NCBI RefSeq assembly: GCF_040253585.1
Contig: NZ_JBELAU010000015.1
Coordinates: 1-64,000 of the forward strand
Source of the DNA: Emticicia sp040253585
GTDB taxonomy: Bacteria; Bacteroidota; Bacteroidia; Cytophagales; Spirosomataceae
Length of the DNA stretch: 64,000 nucleotides
Reading direction: 5' to 3'
A program made the position numbers and the translations under genes. The notes under the pieces were generated by a model. It was not told the DNA's origin, did not search any database, and was given only the letters and a program-made list of their open reading frames with translations. Below are positions 31,128-40,225 of this stretch, one piece after another (position 1 is the first letter of the stretch; each line of letters begins with the position of its first letter).

Positions 31128-32357
31128 TTATTTCCCCAAAACAATCCAACGATTGAGGGTATTATAGGGCATTTCAATGACAATTTTATAAAACTGCGAA
31201 GGCAATTTACTGACATCAATCGTAGCTTTTTCGGCATCAACGGCTACTTGTTTGACTAATTGGTAAGTATCTTTTCCGCCAGTTTCAAAATTATTGGTAG
31301 TGGCGAGCCAAATCTTTGCTTTTCCTTTTTTGTCGATGGCTTTCCAAGTTAGGTCAATACTACCATCTTTTAATTTTGCTTCGGGCGAAATGGCTGAAAC
31401 TTTGCCAGTTAATGGAACTCCGTCGATTTCGAAATGTTGCTCACGAGGCAAAGAAATCTGCATAAACGATGCAATTGAAGGCATAATATCAACAATGGCA
31501 GGTTGATTTTGCTTAAAATATGGATTGAGGTTTTGAGCATTTGTTACAATCCAAGTAGCACGCTCTCTGTCCGATTGTCCGCCATGACCTTTGCCTGTTT
31601 TGGCATCTCGACCGTGGTCGGTCGTAATGTAAATTACCCAATCTTCTTTAAAATTTGCTTGGCGATACTTGATAGCCTGCCAGATTTTTCCCACTTGTTT
31701 ATCCATCGTTTCGATAGCCGCATAAAACTCTGGACTATCGCCGTGTTTATGCCCCATATCGTCCGTAAATTCCAAATATACCCAACTCAAATCGGGGGCA
31801 TCGGTTCTAATAGATTTTGCCGCAGCGGCTGTTACTTCTTCATCAATCAAATTGATGTATTTGCTTTGTTTATCGTGCGGGTAGCGAGCGGTATCGAGTT
31901 CTAAACCATCGAAATGGAAATCGGTTTTGAGTTTGCCAGTTTGTGGTAAATCATCACCTACGAGTTTGGTTCTGTTATCAAGCCAAGTCGAAAATACGGC
32001 GGTTTTCTTTTCGGGGTATTGTTGTTTGAAGAATCGAAAGATTGTCCAATAATTATAATTCGGTGCTTTGATGTCGTTGTCCCAAACGTTGTGCTTGTTT
32101 ACCCAAGTGCCAGTCAGTAAACTATTGTAGCCAACGGCCGAAATCGTCGGGGTCTGGGAATAACTTTTGCGTTCGCCACCCACATACGCACGGGCGTAAC
32201 CACCCACTTGGGCGATTGAATCAAGGTGTGGCTTTTTGAGTTTTTCAATCACATCGGCAGGAATACCATCGACAATGATAAAAACGGCTTTTTTCTTGAT
32301 TTGGGCTGAAAGATTTAAAGAGACAAGCGTATAAATTAAAATAAATACTTTTTTCAT
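31128..32357 (-). CDS. exported alkaline-phosphatase-superfamily phosphodiesterase / nucleotide pyrophosphatase
   Basis: A 409-aa protein with signal peptide (residues 1-19, ending NLSAQ). Alkaline phosphatase superfamily metal ligands are visible: FIIVDGIPAD near residue 27, the nucleophile region SQTPTISAVGYNSLLTG at 67-83, and the late TTDHGRDAKTGKGHGG cluster near 235. This fits type I phosphodiesterase / NPP-like hydrolases; a C-terminal beta domain (about residues 325-409) follows the catalytic part. Location: periplasm. The substrate, nucleotide or phospholipid head group, is not determinable. A TATATTTG box lies 28 nt upstream. Confidence 0.87.
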   Translation of the reverse strand: MKKVFILIYTLVSLNLSAQIKKKAVFIIVDGIPADVIEKLKKPHLDSIAQVGGYARAYVGGERKSYSQTPTISAVGYNSLLTGTWVNKHNVWDNDIKAPNYNYWTIFRFFKQQYPEKKTAVFSTWLDNRTKLVGDDLPQTGKLKTDFHFDGLELDTARYPHDKQSKYINLIDEEVTAAAAKSIRTDAPDLSWVYLEFTDDMGHKHGDSPEFYAAIETMDKQVGKIWQAIKYRQANFKEDWVIYITTDHGRDAKTGKGHGGQSDRERATWIVTNAQNLNPYFKQNQPAIVDIMPSIASFMQISLPREQHFEIDGVPLTGKVSAISPEAKLKDGSIDLTWKAIDKKGKAKIWLATTNNFETGGKDTYQLVKQVAVDAEKATIDVSKLPSQFYKIVIEMPYNTLNRWIVLGK

Positions 32358-32384
32358 GCGGAAGATTTATAGATGTTGACACCA

Positions 32385-32392
32385 CAAATATA
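32385..32392 (-). promoter_or_regulatory. TATATTTG promoter box of the phosphodiesterase gene
   Basis: TATATTTG on the minus strand, 27 nt from ATG 32357; the -33 element is not obvious. Confidence 0.45.
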
Positions 32393-32444
32393 GATACGCA
32401 CTTTTGATTTTGAGATAAAGGATTTGTTAAATTAGAGAAAAACA

Positions 32445-32477
32445 AAAAGTGCCAGTATTCTGAACACTGGCACTTTT
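32445..32477. terminator. hairpin terminator behind the serine hydrolase gene
   Basis: AAAAGTGCCAGT / ACTGGCACTTTT stem (12 bp). On the minus strand it is followed by a run of T residues; it lies 18 bp past the stop at 32496. Confidence 0.85.
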
Positions 32478-32495
32478 AAAAAAGGTTTTTTTATG

Positions 32496-33704
32496 CTATT
32501 CATCCAAAATACTCTCTTCCATTGTGGTAGAGTTTCCACCTTGCATAATTTCAATGAGTTGCTTGATGTTATAGACCGAGCGGTTATATTTATTACTGAG
32601 TAGAATTATCACAAAATCTTCACGAGGGTCGAAAAACATAATGGTGTTGTAGCCTTTCCACCAACCCGTATGATACACGTAGTCGGTCTGTTGTTTGGCA
32701 TTTACCCAGAGTCTGAAACCGTAGCCATAATTCCTCAGCCCTGGAAACTCAAAACTACGAGGCATAATCATTTCACGGAAAGATTCTTTGCTAATGATAG
32801 CATTAGTTTTTAGAGCTTCATACCATTTTAGTAAATCACCCAAGGTCGAATAAACTCCTTTATCACCCGAAATATCATCATAATAATCTTTCGGTAATTT
32901 TCTGCCAAACTGATACCCAATCGTACGATTGATATTGATAGAATCATTTTTGGTAGTTACGATATAAGAATCTTTCATGCCAATCGGACGAAAAATGTTT
33001 TCTCGCATATATGTATCAAAATCTTTGCCCGTAACTTTCTCAACCAACGCTGCTAAGATGGCAAAATTGGTGTTATTGTAACCAAAATAATGGTCGGGTT
33101 GATTAAACATTCTTGGCGTTGGCTGCACGGTTGCAAACCATTCCATAATTTGCTGATTAGTTGGGTAAGCTTTGGTTTCTCTAACCATCTTATCAAAAGT
33201 ATATTGATAAAATGGCAAACCCGAACGGTGGCAAAGCAAACTACGAATCGTGATACCATCGTATGGAAAATTTGGGTAATAATCTTTTACAGTGTAATCA
33301 AGGCCGAGTTTTCCTTGTTCAGCCAATTTCATGACCGCAACTGCCGTAAATGTCTTTGAAAGTGAAGCAAGTTGAAACTTCGATTGTAGGTTATTTTTAA
33401 CTGAGTCATTAGCAAAACCAAAGGCATTTTGATACACAATTACACCTTTTTGGGCAATCAGCACATTTCCATTAAAACCCTGAGTTAATTTTTGCTGAAT
33501 AACTTGTTCAATCAAAGCCGCTTTTTTATCTGCATTAATTTCTTTTCTAATACGAGCTTCCTCTTTCTTTAGAGCAGCACTATCCACTTTTTTCTCGCTT
33601 TTACTTGAGCCAACATTCTGACACGAAAAAACACTTGTAGCGAGCAAACAAACAACAATATAGTAGTAACTACTGAAAGGAAAGCTTTTAGTCAATTTCA
33701 TCAT
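32496..33704 (-). CDS. serine hydrolase, class C beta-lactamase/esterase fold, lipoprotein
   Basis: A 402-aa protein with a lipoprotein signal (lipobox SVFSC, Cys28). The penicillin-binding-like fold shows SxxK as S114-L-S-K117 (ASLSKTFT), the YxN-type element in YFGYNNTN near residue 207, and the third element as HTGWWKGYN near 340. Family members include D-aminopeptidases, esterases and peptidoglycan endopeptidases; true beta-lactamase activity is not implied. Probably anchored in the envelope. It follows the mreBCD group on the same strand after 140 bp, but a shared function is only suggested by envelope location. Confidence 0.88.
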   Translation of the reverse strand: MMKLTKSFPFSSYYYIVVCLLATSVFSCQNVGSSKSEKKVDSAALKKEEARIRKEINADKKAALIEQVIQQKLTQGFNGNVLIAQKGVIVYQNAFGFANDSVKNNLQSKFQLASLSKTFTAVAVMKLAEQGKLGLDYTVKDYYPNFPYDGITIRSLLCHRSGLPFYQYTFDKMVRETKAYPTNQQIMEWFATVQPTPRMFNQPDHYFGYNNTNFAILAALVEKVTGKDFDTYMRENIFRPIGMKDSYIVTTKNDSININRTIGYQFGRKLPKDYYDDISGDKGVYSTLGDLLKWYEALKTNAIISKESFREMIMPRSFEFPGLRNYGYGFRLWVNAKQQTDYVYHTGWWKGYNTIMFFDPREDFVIILLSNKYNRSVYNIKQLIEIMQGGNSTTMEESILDE

Positions 33705-33844
33705 AATATCTCACAAATCCGAATCAAACAAACGAAGTAAAGTAGCTGTAATTTAAGTAGGACAGAAAGCAAAATCTGCCAAATTGTGTCGAAAAAATAA
33801 TAGGTGATGTTTTAGAAGTAGTGTAGAAAACTGTGCATGGAAAC

Positions 33845-34351
33845 TTAATTTCCACGCACATATTGCAAAATGATAATCAAAAACGTAGTAAAAATAACGC
33901 TGCAAATGATTTTCAGAACCGTAATCAAGAAAAACTGAAAACCGCCTGCTTCTACAAAAAACAGCATTGAGTGGTGAATTATTGTAAGAATAGCCACGTA
34001 TCTTACAAAACGCTCACCGCCCATATCTTTCAACGAAATTGTAATATCGTTTTCAACACCTTTTGTTGGGAATAAAAACTTGATGATGTAGCCTCTCAAA
34101 TACCCAATCATCACACTGGCGGAGGCGTGTACACCTGCGGTATTGTAGAAAATATCAACTAACAAACCTATCAGAAAACTTATCAAAATCACCCAAATTG
34201 GATCAACTTCATCAGGTAAGAGTAAAATACACGCAATATAAACAAAGCAAAACGCCACATCGAAGAACACAAAATTGCGGAGAATCACAATTTGTAGTAC
34301 TAAATAAATGACGAATGTAAGGACTAATTTTATGACCGTCTGAGAATTCAT
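33845..34351 (-). CDS. mreD: rod shape-determining protein MreD
   Basis: A 168-aa inner-membrane protein with about five hydrophobic helices, of normal MreD length and position. The segment IWVILISFLIGLLVDIFYNTAGVHASA near residue 52 carries the family's GLLVDxFY pattern. It overlaps the mreC stop by four bases (34348-34351), so translation is coupled. Role: part of the elongasome with MreB, MreC, RodA and PBP2. The rodA and PBP2 genes, which usually come next in this phylum, are not downstream here. Confidence 0.9.
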   Translation of the reverse strand: MNSQTVIKLVLTFVIYLVLQIVILRNFVFFDVAFCFVYIACILLLPDEVDPIWVILISFLIGLLVDIFYNTAGVHASASVMIGYLRGYIIKFLFPTKGVENDITISLKDMGGERFVRYVAILTIIHHSMLFFVEAGGFQFFLITVLKIICSVIFTTFLIIILQYVRGN

Positions 34352-35208
34352 TTCTTTTCTTCGGTGGTTGATTGCTCTAATAAATCTTGTTCTTTTTTCA
34401 GCTTATTGTTTACTATGTAAACATAAGATAAATTGCGGAAGTCAGTTGCCAACTCCACTTCAATATCAAAAAACGCTTGGTCTTGTTTGGCACTTAGCTT
34501 ACGAATTTTACCAATCATTGTTCCCGACGGATAAATTACGTTTTGCTCAGAAGTAACCACCGAGTCGCCCTGTTTGATTGGCTTAAAGCGGTCAATCGTA
34601 TTCAAATTAATGATTTTTGGATTCAGACCACCCCATTCGGCAATACCTAAGGCTTTATCGTTTTTAGTACGAAGCGTCAAGTTTTTGATTTCTGACGAAA
34701 CCTTCGACTCTGAGTGTAGAATCGAATAAACACGAGAGAAATGCTCAGAGCATTGCATCACCGTTCCAACAACTCCTTGCGGACAAATTACGCCCATTCC
34801 AGGTTCAATGCCATCAAGTGTACCTTTATCGATCGTCAAGTAGTTTTTCGATAAACCAACTGTATTATTGACAACCTTCGCCACCTTAAACTCGAAACGG
34901 AGTGCAAAGGCTGAATCAACCTTATAATAATCTCCCTCTCTTTGCTTAAACGATTGCATGGCCGACACTGCTTTTTTGAGTTGAGCATTTTCAGCAATCA
35001 ATTGGTCGTTTACATTGCCAAGATTCATGTAGTTTTTTACATAATTTGAGCTTTCGAGGGTCTTGGCTGCGTAGAAATTGGAAGTATTAAAAAACGAAAC
35101 ATCCCAGTAATGATTGTTCTTGACGAGCAACCAAAAGCTGACGAGTTCGAGAATAGCAAACAAAAGAAAATTTCGTATGCGAAATATAAGTCGGAAGAGT
35201 TGCGACAT
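34348..35208 (-). CDS. mreC: rod shape-determining protein MreC
   Basis: A 286-aa bitopic protein: one N-terminal transmembrane helix (FLLFAILELVSFWLLV, residues 13-28), a coiled coil (NVNDQLIAENAQLKKAV, near 63), and a periplasmic beta domain (YLTIDKGTLDGIEPGMGVI near 122, GVVGTVMQCSEHFSRV, and a late SDVVSG-type loop in QGDSVVTSEQNVIYPSG). It scaffolds cell-wall synthases along MreB filaments. Between it and mreB lies a 184-bp spacer with a hairpin and inverted repeat words, so mreB may be expressed above mreCD. Confidence 0.93.
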   Translation of the reverse strand: MSQLFRLIFRIRNFLLFAILELVSFWLLVKNNHYWDVSFFNTSNFYAAKTLESSNYVKNYMNLGNVNDQLIAENAQLKKAVSAMQSFKQREGDYYKVDSAFALRFEFKVAKVVNNTVGLSKNYLTIDKGTLDGIEPGMGVICPQGVVGTVMQCSEHFSRVYSILHSESKVSSEIKNLTLRTKNDKALGIAEWGGLNPKIINLNTIDRFKPIKQGDSVVTSEQNVIYPSGTMIGKIRKLSAKQDQAFFDIEVELATDFRNLSYVYIVNNKLKKEQDLLEQSTTEEKK

Positions 35209-35212
35209 ATTT

Positions 35213-35385
35213 TTAAGTTCTGAGTTCTGGGTTCTGAGTTCTGAGTTGTCTAAACTAAGCCATAATCACAATTAAAGTGAAAGCAGTTGAATGTAGAAAC
35301 CATTCAACTGCTTTTTGTAATTTATACTTAGAGAACCTGAGTGATATATTTAATTACTCAGAACTCAGAACTCAGAATTCAGAAC
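35213..35385. repeat. inverted pair of TTCTGAGTTC words enclosing a hairpin
   Basis: Left block (35213-35246) repeats GTTCTGAGTTCTG; right block (35355-35385) repeats ACTCAGAACTCAGAA in the opposite sense. Between them is a perfect stem AAAGCAGTTGAATG / CATTCAACTGCTTT (35280-35314). It lies in the mreB-mreC gap and could reduce read-through into mreC. Confidence 0.65.
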
Positions 35386-35392
35386 TAATGAA

Positions 35393-36424
35393 TTACTGAA
35401 CTATAACTGCTCTATATTTTTCGATATTTTTCAAAATCTCACCTGTTCCACGCACAACCGCACGGAGTGGGTCGTCAGCTACGTGAATCGGAAGTTTTGT
35501 TTTAATAGCCAAACGTTTGTCTAAGCCATGAAGCAATGCTCCACCACCTGTCAGATAAATACCATTTTCGTAAATGTCGGCCGAAAGTTCTGGTGGCGAC
35601 ATCTCCAATGCACGCATGATGGCTTCTTCAATTTTTGAAATTGATTTATCAAGAGCGTAAGCAATTTCGCTGTAAGTTACCTTGATTTCTTTCGGAATAC
35701 CCGTCATTAAGTCACGACCACGAATCTCGATGTCAGCTGGTGGATTATCCAAATCTGGTAAAGCCGCACCAACCTGAATCTTGATAAATTCTGCCGAACG
35801 CTCGCCAATAAGCAAGTTATGCTCACGACGCATATAATCAACAATATCTCTCGTAAATAAATCACCTGCAATACGAACCGACGCTTCACAAACGATGCCC
35901 GAAAGAGCAATAACCGCAATCTCAGTTGTACCACCACCGATGTCAGCAATCATTGAGCCATTGGGTTGCTCAATGTCGATACCAATACCGATAGCTGCAG
36001 CAATTGGCTCGTGTACCATGTAAACTTCTTTTGCACCTGCGTGTTCGGCTGAATCTTTTACGGCACGTTTCTCAACCTCGGTGATACCTGATGGAATACA
36101 GATAACCATGCGGTGAGAAGGTGAGAAAAACCAACTACGCCCCGTCTCAATCATCTTAATCATACCACGAATCATTAATTCAGCGGCAGTAAAGTCAGCA
36201 ATTACACCATCTTTGAGTGGACGAATAGTTTTTATATTTTCATTGGTTTTTTCGTGCATTTGCATTGCTTTATGACCTATCGCCAACACTTTTCCAGTAA
36301 TTTTGTCTAAAGCAATAATAGAAGGTTCATCTACAACGATTTGGTCTTTGTAGATAATGAGGGTATTTGCCGTACCCAAGTCAATCGCGATGTCACTCGT
36401 GAGGAAGTTAAACAGTCCAGCCAT
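35393..36424 (-). CDS. mreB: rod shape-determining protein MreB (actin-like)
   Basis: A 343-aa actin homologue. Phosphate-binding loops: DIAIDLGTANTLIIY (residues 10-24) and MIADIGGGTTEIAVIALSG near 157; the adenosine motif is LTGGGALLHGLDKRL near 292. MVICIPSGITEVEKRAVKDS near 105 is diagnostic of MreB. It polymerises beneath the inner membrane and positions the elongasome. First gene of mreBCD; a TAAATTTG box lies 37 nt upstream. Normal length, no anomalies. Confidence 0.97.
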   Translation of the reverse strand: MAGLFNFLTSDIAIDLGTANTLIIYKDQIVVDEPSIIALDKITGKVLAIGHKAMQMHEKTNENIKTIRPLKDGVIADFTAAELMIRGMIKMIETGRSWFFSPSHRMVICIPSGITEVEKRAVKDSAEHAGAKEVYMVHEPIAAAIGIGIDIEQPNGSMIADIGGGTTEIAVIALSGIVCEASVRIAGDLFTRDIVDYMRREHNLLIGERSAEFIKIQVGAALPDLDNPPADIEIRGRDLMTGIPKEIKVTYSEIAYALDKSISKIEEAIMRALEMSPPELSADIYENGIYLTGGGALLHGLDKRLAIKTKLPIHVADDPLRAVVRGTGEILKNIEKYRAVIVQ

Positions 36425-36461
36425 TTTGAGCTTTATGGGTTAATTTTTTTTAAATTGTCCG

Positions 36462-36469
36462 CAAATTTA
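36462..36469 (-). promoter_or_regulatory. TAAATTTG promoter box of mreB
   Basis: TAAATTTG on the minus strand, 37 nt ahead of ATG 36424. No good -33 TTG at standard spacing. Confidence 0.5.
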
Positions 36470-36733
36470 CAACTATTATTTACAAAATATTTCTAAAAAG
36501 TTGAAAAAGTATTGAAAAAGAGAAAAGTATAATGTCTATTAGATTGCTTTGAGAGGTAATACGACGCTTTTTCAATGAAAAACTTGTGTTTTGAGCATAT
36601 TTACTCATAAAACTAAGGATTTAGCTCGAAAAAAACGTTTTGTTGATATAGTTCAAAAAATACTTGCTATCGTAATATTATGGGTTTTCTGCTCGCCAAA
36701 ACCCGCAATAAATAGCGAAACAAAAAAAACTAT

Positions 36734-36741
36734 TATCTTTG
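36734..36741 (+). promoter_or_regulatory. TATCTTTG promoter box of the GH3-like gene
   Basis: TATCTTTG 39 nt ahead of ATG 36781; the -33 element is not evident. Confidence 0.5.
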
Positions 36742-36780
36742 CCCCATAGCAAATTATCTAACCAAAGAACAGAAACATAA

Positions 36781-38271
36781 ATGGGAGTTCGTTCGATACT
36801 CAGTAAACCCATAGCAGCTTATGTGGTTGCACAGCAGAAAAAGTGGATGGCTCGCTCGGCAGAAGTACAAGCCGAATGGCGAGAAAAGTTAGTAAACCAA
36901 GCTGCTCAAACGGTTTTCGGTCGTGACCATCATTTCAATGATATTCGCTCTTACGATGACTTCAAACAGGCTGTTCCTGTTCGTGATTATGAAGACCTAA
37001 AACCTTATGTAAACCGAGTGGTTGAGGGCGAAGAAAATATTCTTTGGGCAGGAAAACCGCTTTATTTTGCCAAAACTTCGGGTACAACTTCTGGAACGAA
37101 GTATATTCCTATCTCGAAAGATTCGATTCATAATCACATCAATTCAGCCAGAAATGCCCTGCTCAATTATATCAACGAAACTGGTAAATCGCAGTTTTTA
37201 GATAATAAACTCATTTTTTTATCGGGAAGCCCAGAAATGACCGAAAAAGCGGGCATCAAGACTGGCCGACTTTCAGGAATTTCTACGCATCATGTTCCTG
37301 CCTATTTGCAGGCGAATCGCTTACCATCTTACGAAACAAATTGCATAGAAGATTGGGAAACTAAACTCGAAAAAATCATTGATGAAACCATCAAGCAACC
37401 CATGAGTTTGATTTCTGGAATTCCGCCGTGGGTGCAAATGTATTTCGATAGAATTCAAGCTCGCACTGGAAAAAAGATAAAAGATGTTTTTCCCGAATTT
37501 GACTTGTTTGTTTACGGTGGTGTAAATTTCGAGCCGTACCGAGCAAAACTTTTTGAATCCATCGGTAAAAAAGTTGATTCTATTGAATTCTTTCCTGCGT
37601 CCGAAGGCTTTTTTGCTTACCAAGATAAGCAAAACAACGAAGGAATGTTGCTGCTGCTTGATACGGGTATTTTCTACGAATTTATTCCAGCCGAAGAATA
37701 TTTCAACGAAAACCCAACTCGTTTGAGTATCGAACAAGTAGAACTTGGCAAAAACTACGCCCTCGTTATCAATAATAATGCTGGCCTTTGGGGATATTCG
37801 ATTGGCGATACTGTAAAGTTTGTTTCGCTCGACCCTTATCGTGTGATTGTTTCAGGAAGAATCAAACATTACATTTCGGCTTTCGGCGAACACGTTATTG
37901 GTGAAGAAGTAGAAAAAGCCATGAAATACGCTTGTGAACGCCAACCCGAAGTGGAGATTGTAGAATTTACGGTTGCTCCGATGGTTACGCCCAATGAAGG
38001 ACTTCCTTACCACGAATGGCTCATTGAGTTTGCCGTTCCGCCACGAGACATTGTGCAATTCAATAATGATTTAGATAAAAAAATGACGGAGTTAAATGTT
38101 TACTACGATGATTTGATTGTGGGTAGCATTCTGCGGAAATTGGTTATTACACCATTGCAAAAAAATGCCTTCATCGACTATATGCGTTCAGAAGGAAAAC
38201 TTGGCGGACAAAATAAAGTTCCTCGTCTATCAAACGACCGTAAAATTGCCGATGCCTTGAAAAAGTTCTGA
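36781..38271 (+). CDS. GH3 auxin-responsive promoter family protein (acyl-adenylating)
   Basis: A 496-aa protein of the GH3 family, related to plant acyl-acid amido synthetases. The P-loop-like ATP motif is FAKTSGTTSGTKYIPIS (near residue 98), followed by SGIPPWVQMYF near 212, the acyl-binding YGGVNFEPYRAKL near 242 and FFPASEGFFAYQ near 263. Plant relatives conjugate amino acids to hormones; bacterial ones presumably adenylate another carboxylic acid. Cytoplasmic. It is followed immediately after its stop by a GC-rich 21-mer repeat and spacer words, then sppA. Unlinked to obvious biosynthetic partners. Confidence 0.9.
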   Translation: MGVRSILSKPIAAYVVAQQKKWMARSAEVQAEWREKLVNQAAQTVFGRDHHFNDIRSYDDFKQAVPVRDYEDLKPYVNRVVEGEENILWAGKPLYFAKTSGTTSGTKYIPISKDSIHNHINSARNALLNYINETGKSQFLDNKLIFLSGSPEMTEKAGIKTGRLSGISTHHVPAYLQANRLPSYETNCIEDWETKLEKIIDETIKQPMSLISGIPPWVQMYFDRIQARTGKKIKDVFPEFDLFVYGGVNFEPYRAKLFESIGKKVDSIEFFPASEGFFAYQDKQNNEGMLLLLDTGIFYEFIPAEEYFNENPTRLSIEQVELGKNYALVINNNAGLWGYSIGDTVKFVSLDPYRVIVSGRIKHYISAFGEHVIGEEVEKAMKYACERQPEVEIVEFTVAPMVTPNEGLPYHEWLIEFAVPPRDIVQFNNDLDKKMTELNVYYDDLIVGSILRKLVITPLQKNAFIDYMRSEGKLGGQNKVPRLSNDRKIADALKKF

Positions 38272-38292
38272 CGGGGCCGCCCGTGCGGTTAT
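38272..38292 (-). repeat. GC-rich 21-bp dispersed repeat, copy 2
   Basis: Begins at the base after the GH3-like stop codon; exact reverse complement of 10665-10685. It is followed by CTCATAACTCATAAC-type words (about 38318-38355) before the sppA promoter. Confidence 0.75.
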
Positions 38293-38398
38293 TTTTGACT
38301 CAACTTACTTTGGGTCTAAACTCAGCACTCATAATTCATAACTCATAACTCATATCCTCCATCTATCAAAAACTAAGATAATTTTCTGTACATACATA

Positions 38399-38406
38399 TA
38401 TTTTTG
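38399..38406 (+). promoter_or_regulatory. TATTTTTG promoter box of sppA
   Basis: TATTTTTG 35 nt ahead of ATG 38442, at the usual -7 spacing. Confidence 0.5.
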
Positions 38407-38441
38407 TATTCAGATATAAAAAACTAAACTATAAGCCGTAT

Positions 38442-40211
38442 ATGTTACAATTTTTGAAATACGTTTTCGCTACTATCGTCGGGATTTTTCTATTCACGAT
38501 TTTGAGTTTTATCATTTTGATTGGAATTGGCAGCTTGATGTCAAGTTCAGACACAAAAACCCAAGTTGAATCAAACTCTGTTCTTAAACTCGACCTTAAT
38601 CAAGTTATCAGAGAAAACACTGCTGAAGATGACCCATTTACCGAAATCCTATCGGGCGGAAATAGTCCGGGGCAAGTGAGTTTACCACAAATCAAAGAAG
38701 CGTTAGCGAATGCTAAAATTGACCCAAATATCAAAGGGATCTACCTAAAAGCCGAAAATCCAATGGGTGGTATGGCAACTTTGAAAGAGGTGAGAGAATA
38801 TCTTTTAGATTTCAAAAAATCAAAGAAATTTATCTATTCTTATGGCGAAACCATGACCGAAGGTTCAATTTACCTTTGTTCGGTTGCCGATAAAAGTTAC
38901 CTAAACCCAGCGGGAGGCTTAGATTTCAATGGTTTGAGTGCTGAGTATTCTTTTATGAAAGGCTTGTTTGAGAAAATCGGTGTAAAACCTGAGATTTTCA
39001 GAGTAGGAGATTATAAAAGTGCAGTTGAGCCATTCTTCTTGACAAAAATGAGCGATGCTAACCGTGAGCAAACACAATCATTTATTTCTGACATTGCCAA
39101 CAGCTTTTATGGAGATATTGCCGCTTCTCGCAAGATTCCGATGGAAGAATTGAACAATATTCTGAATAATGCCTTGATTCAAGAACCAACTGATGCTGTA
39201 AAGTACAAGTTGATTACAAATACTGGTTATTGGGATGAATTTGAGACTGCTCTTCGTCACGAATTAGGTTTCAGTGCCGATAAAAAAATCGAATACATTG
39301 GCTTAAATAAATATTTGAAAGCCGATAAATTGGTAGAAGAGGGCAGTAACTCAAATCGAATTGCAGTAATTGTGGGTGAAGGAGATATTCTTTCGGGCGA
39401 AAGTCAAGACGGAACAATTGGTTCGGAAACCATCGTAAAAGAATTACAAAAAGCTCGCAAGGATTCAAAAATCAAAGCTATTGTATTGCGTATCAATTCG
39501 GGTGGTGGAAGTGCCTTAGCTTCTGATGTCATGTGGAGAGAAGTTGAATTGACCAAGAAGGTAAAACCAGTTATTGCTTCAATGGGTGATTATGCTGCTT
39601 CGGGCGGTTATTATATGGCTATGGGTTGCGATACGATTGTAGCTCAACCAACAACGCTGACTGGTTCAATTGGTATTTTTGGTGTATTATTCAACGTAGA
39701 AAAACTAATGAATGAGAAATTGGGCGTTACGTTTGATGGTGTAAATTCACACAAATATGCCAACTTCCCATCGGCAACTCGTACAATGACCGATGCCGAG
39801 AAAAATATGATTCAGAATAGTGTAAATAAAGGCTACGAAAGCTTTACCGCTAAAGCTGCCAAAGGCCGTCACATGAGTGTTGAGAAATTGAAAACCCTCG
39901 CCAGCGGCCGTGTTTGGACAGGAACACAAGCCAAAGCAAATGGCTTAGTTGATATTTTAGGAGGTGTAGATGATGCTATCAGAATTGCTGCTAAAAAAGC
40001 TAAATTAAAAGATGGCGACTACCGTGTGAAATATTTACCCATTAAAAAGTCAAGTTTTGAATCAATTGTTGAAAAATTTGGCAACGACCAAGAAGATGCA
40101 AAATTAAAAGCATATTTAGGCGATTTTGCACCGTATGCTAAGCAGTTGAAAAATCTTCAAAGCATGGATAAAGTTCAGGCAAGAATGCCTTTTGAATTGG
40201 AGATAAAGTAA
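38442..40211 (+). CDS. sppA: signal peptide peptidase SppA, 67K type
   Basis: A 589-aa inner-membrane protease with an N-terminal transmembrane anchor (residues 5-30) and two tandem S49 domains. The catalytic dyad is split between halves as in E. coli SppA: Lys192 in FRVGDYKSAVEPF and Ser387 in MGDYAASGGYYMAMG. The loop VLRINSGGGSALASD at 348-362 precedes the serine strand. It degrades signal-peptide remnants and membrane-embedded fragments in the periplasm. Downstream, with only 14 bp to the ATG of the next gene, lies a DUF6934 gene, which may ride on the same transcript. Confidence 0.95.
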   Translation: MLQFLKYVFATIVGIFLFTILSFIILIGIGSLMSSSDTKTQVESNSVLKLDLNQVIRENTAEDDPFTEILSGGNSPGQVSLPQIKEALANAKIDPNIKGIYLKAENPMGGMATLKEVREYLLDFKKSKKFIYSYGETMTEGSIYLCSVADKSYLNPAGGLDFNGLSAEYSFMKGLFEKIGVKPEIFRVGDYKSAVEPFFLTKMSDANREQTQSFISDIANSFYGDIAASRKIPMEELNNILNNALIQEPTDAVKYKLITNTGYWDEFETALRHELGFSADKKIEYIGLNKYLKADKLVEEGSNSNRIAVIVGEGDILSGESQDGTIGSETIVKELQKARKDSKIKAIVLRINSGGGSALASDVMWREVELTKKVKPVIASMGDYAASGGYYMAMGCDTIVAQPTTLTGSIGIFGVLFNVEKLMNEKLGVTFDGVNSHKYANFPSATRTMTDAEKNMIQNSVNKGYESFTAKAAKGRHMSVEKLKTLASGRVWTGTQAKANGLVDILGGVDDAIRIAAKKAKLKDGDYRVKYLPIKKSSFESIVEKFGNDQEDAKLKAYLGDFAPYAKQLKNLQSMDKVQARMPFELEIK

Positions 40212-40225
40212 ATTTATTGAGTTTC

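Larger units (their letters stand above)
36425..36780. other. 356-bp divergent spacer with promoter boxes
   Basis: AT-rich spacer between mreB and the GH3-like gene. It holds a promoter box for each gene (36462-36469 minus, 36734-36741 plus). No gene, and no member of the spacer-word families. Confidence 0.6.

Noticed and set aside
32496..33704. Antibiotic-hydrolysing beta-lactamase
   Set aside because: Class C fold motifs are present, but lipoprotein attachment and the HTG element context fit envelope esterase/peptidase relatives; resistance cannot be claimed.
35213..35246. Reiterated TTCTGAGTTC words as a tandem repeat or CRISPR-like array
   Set aside because: Units are about 7-10 bp without spacers and belong to an inverted word pair; no CRISPR features.
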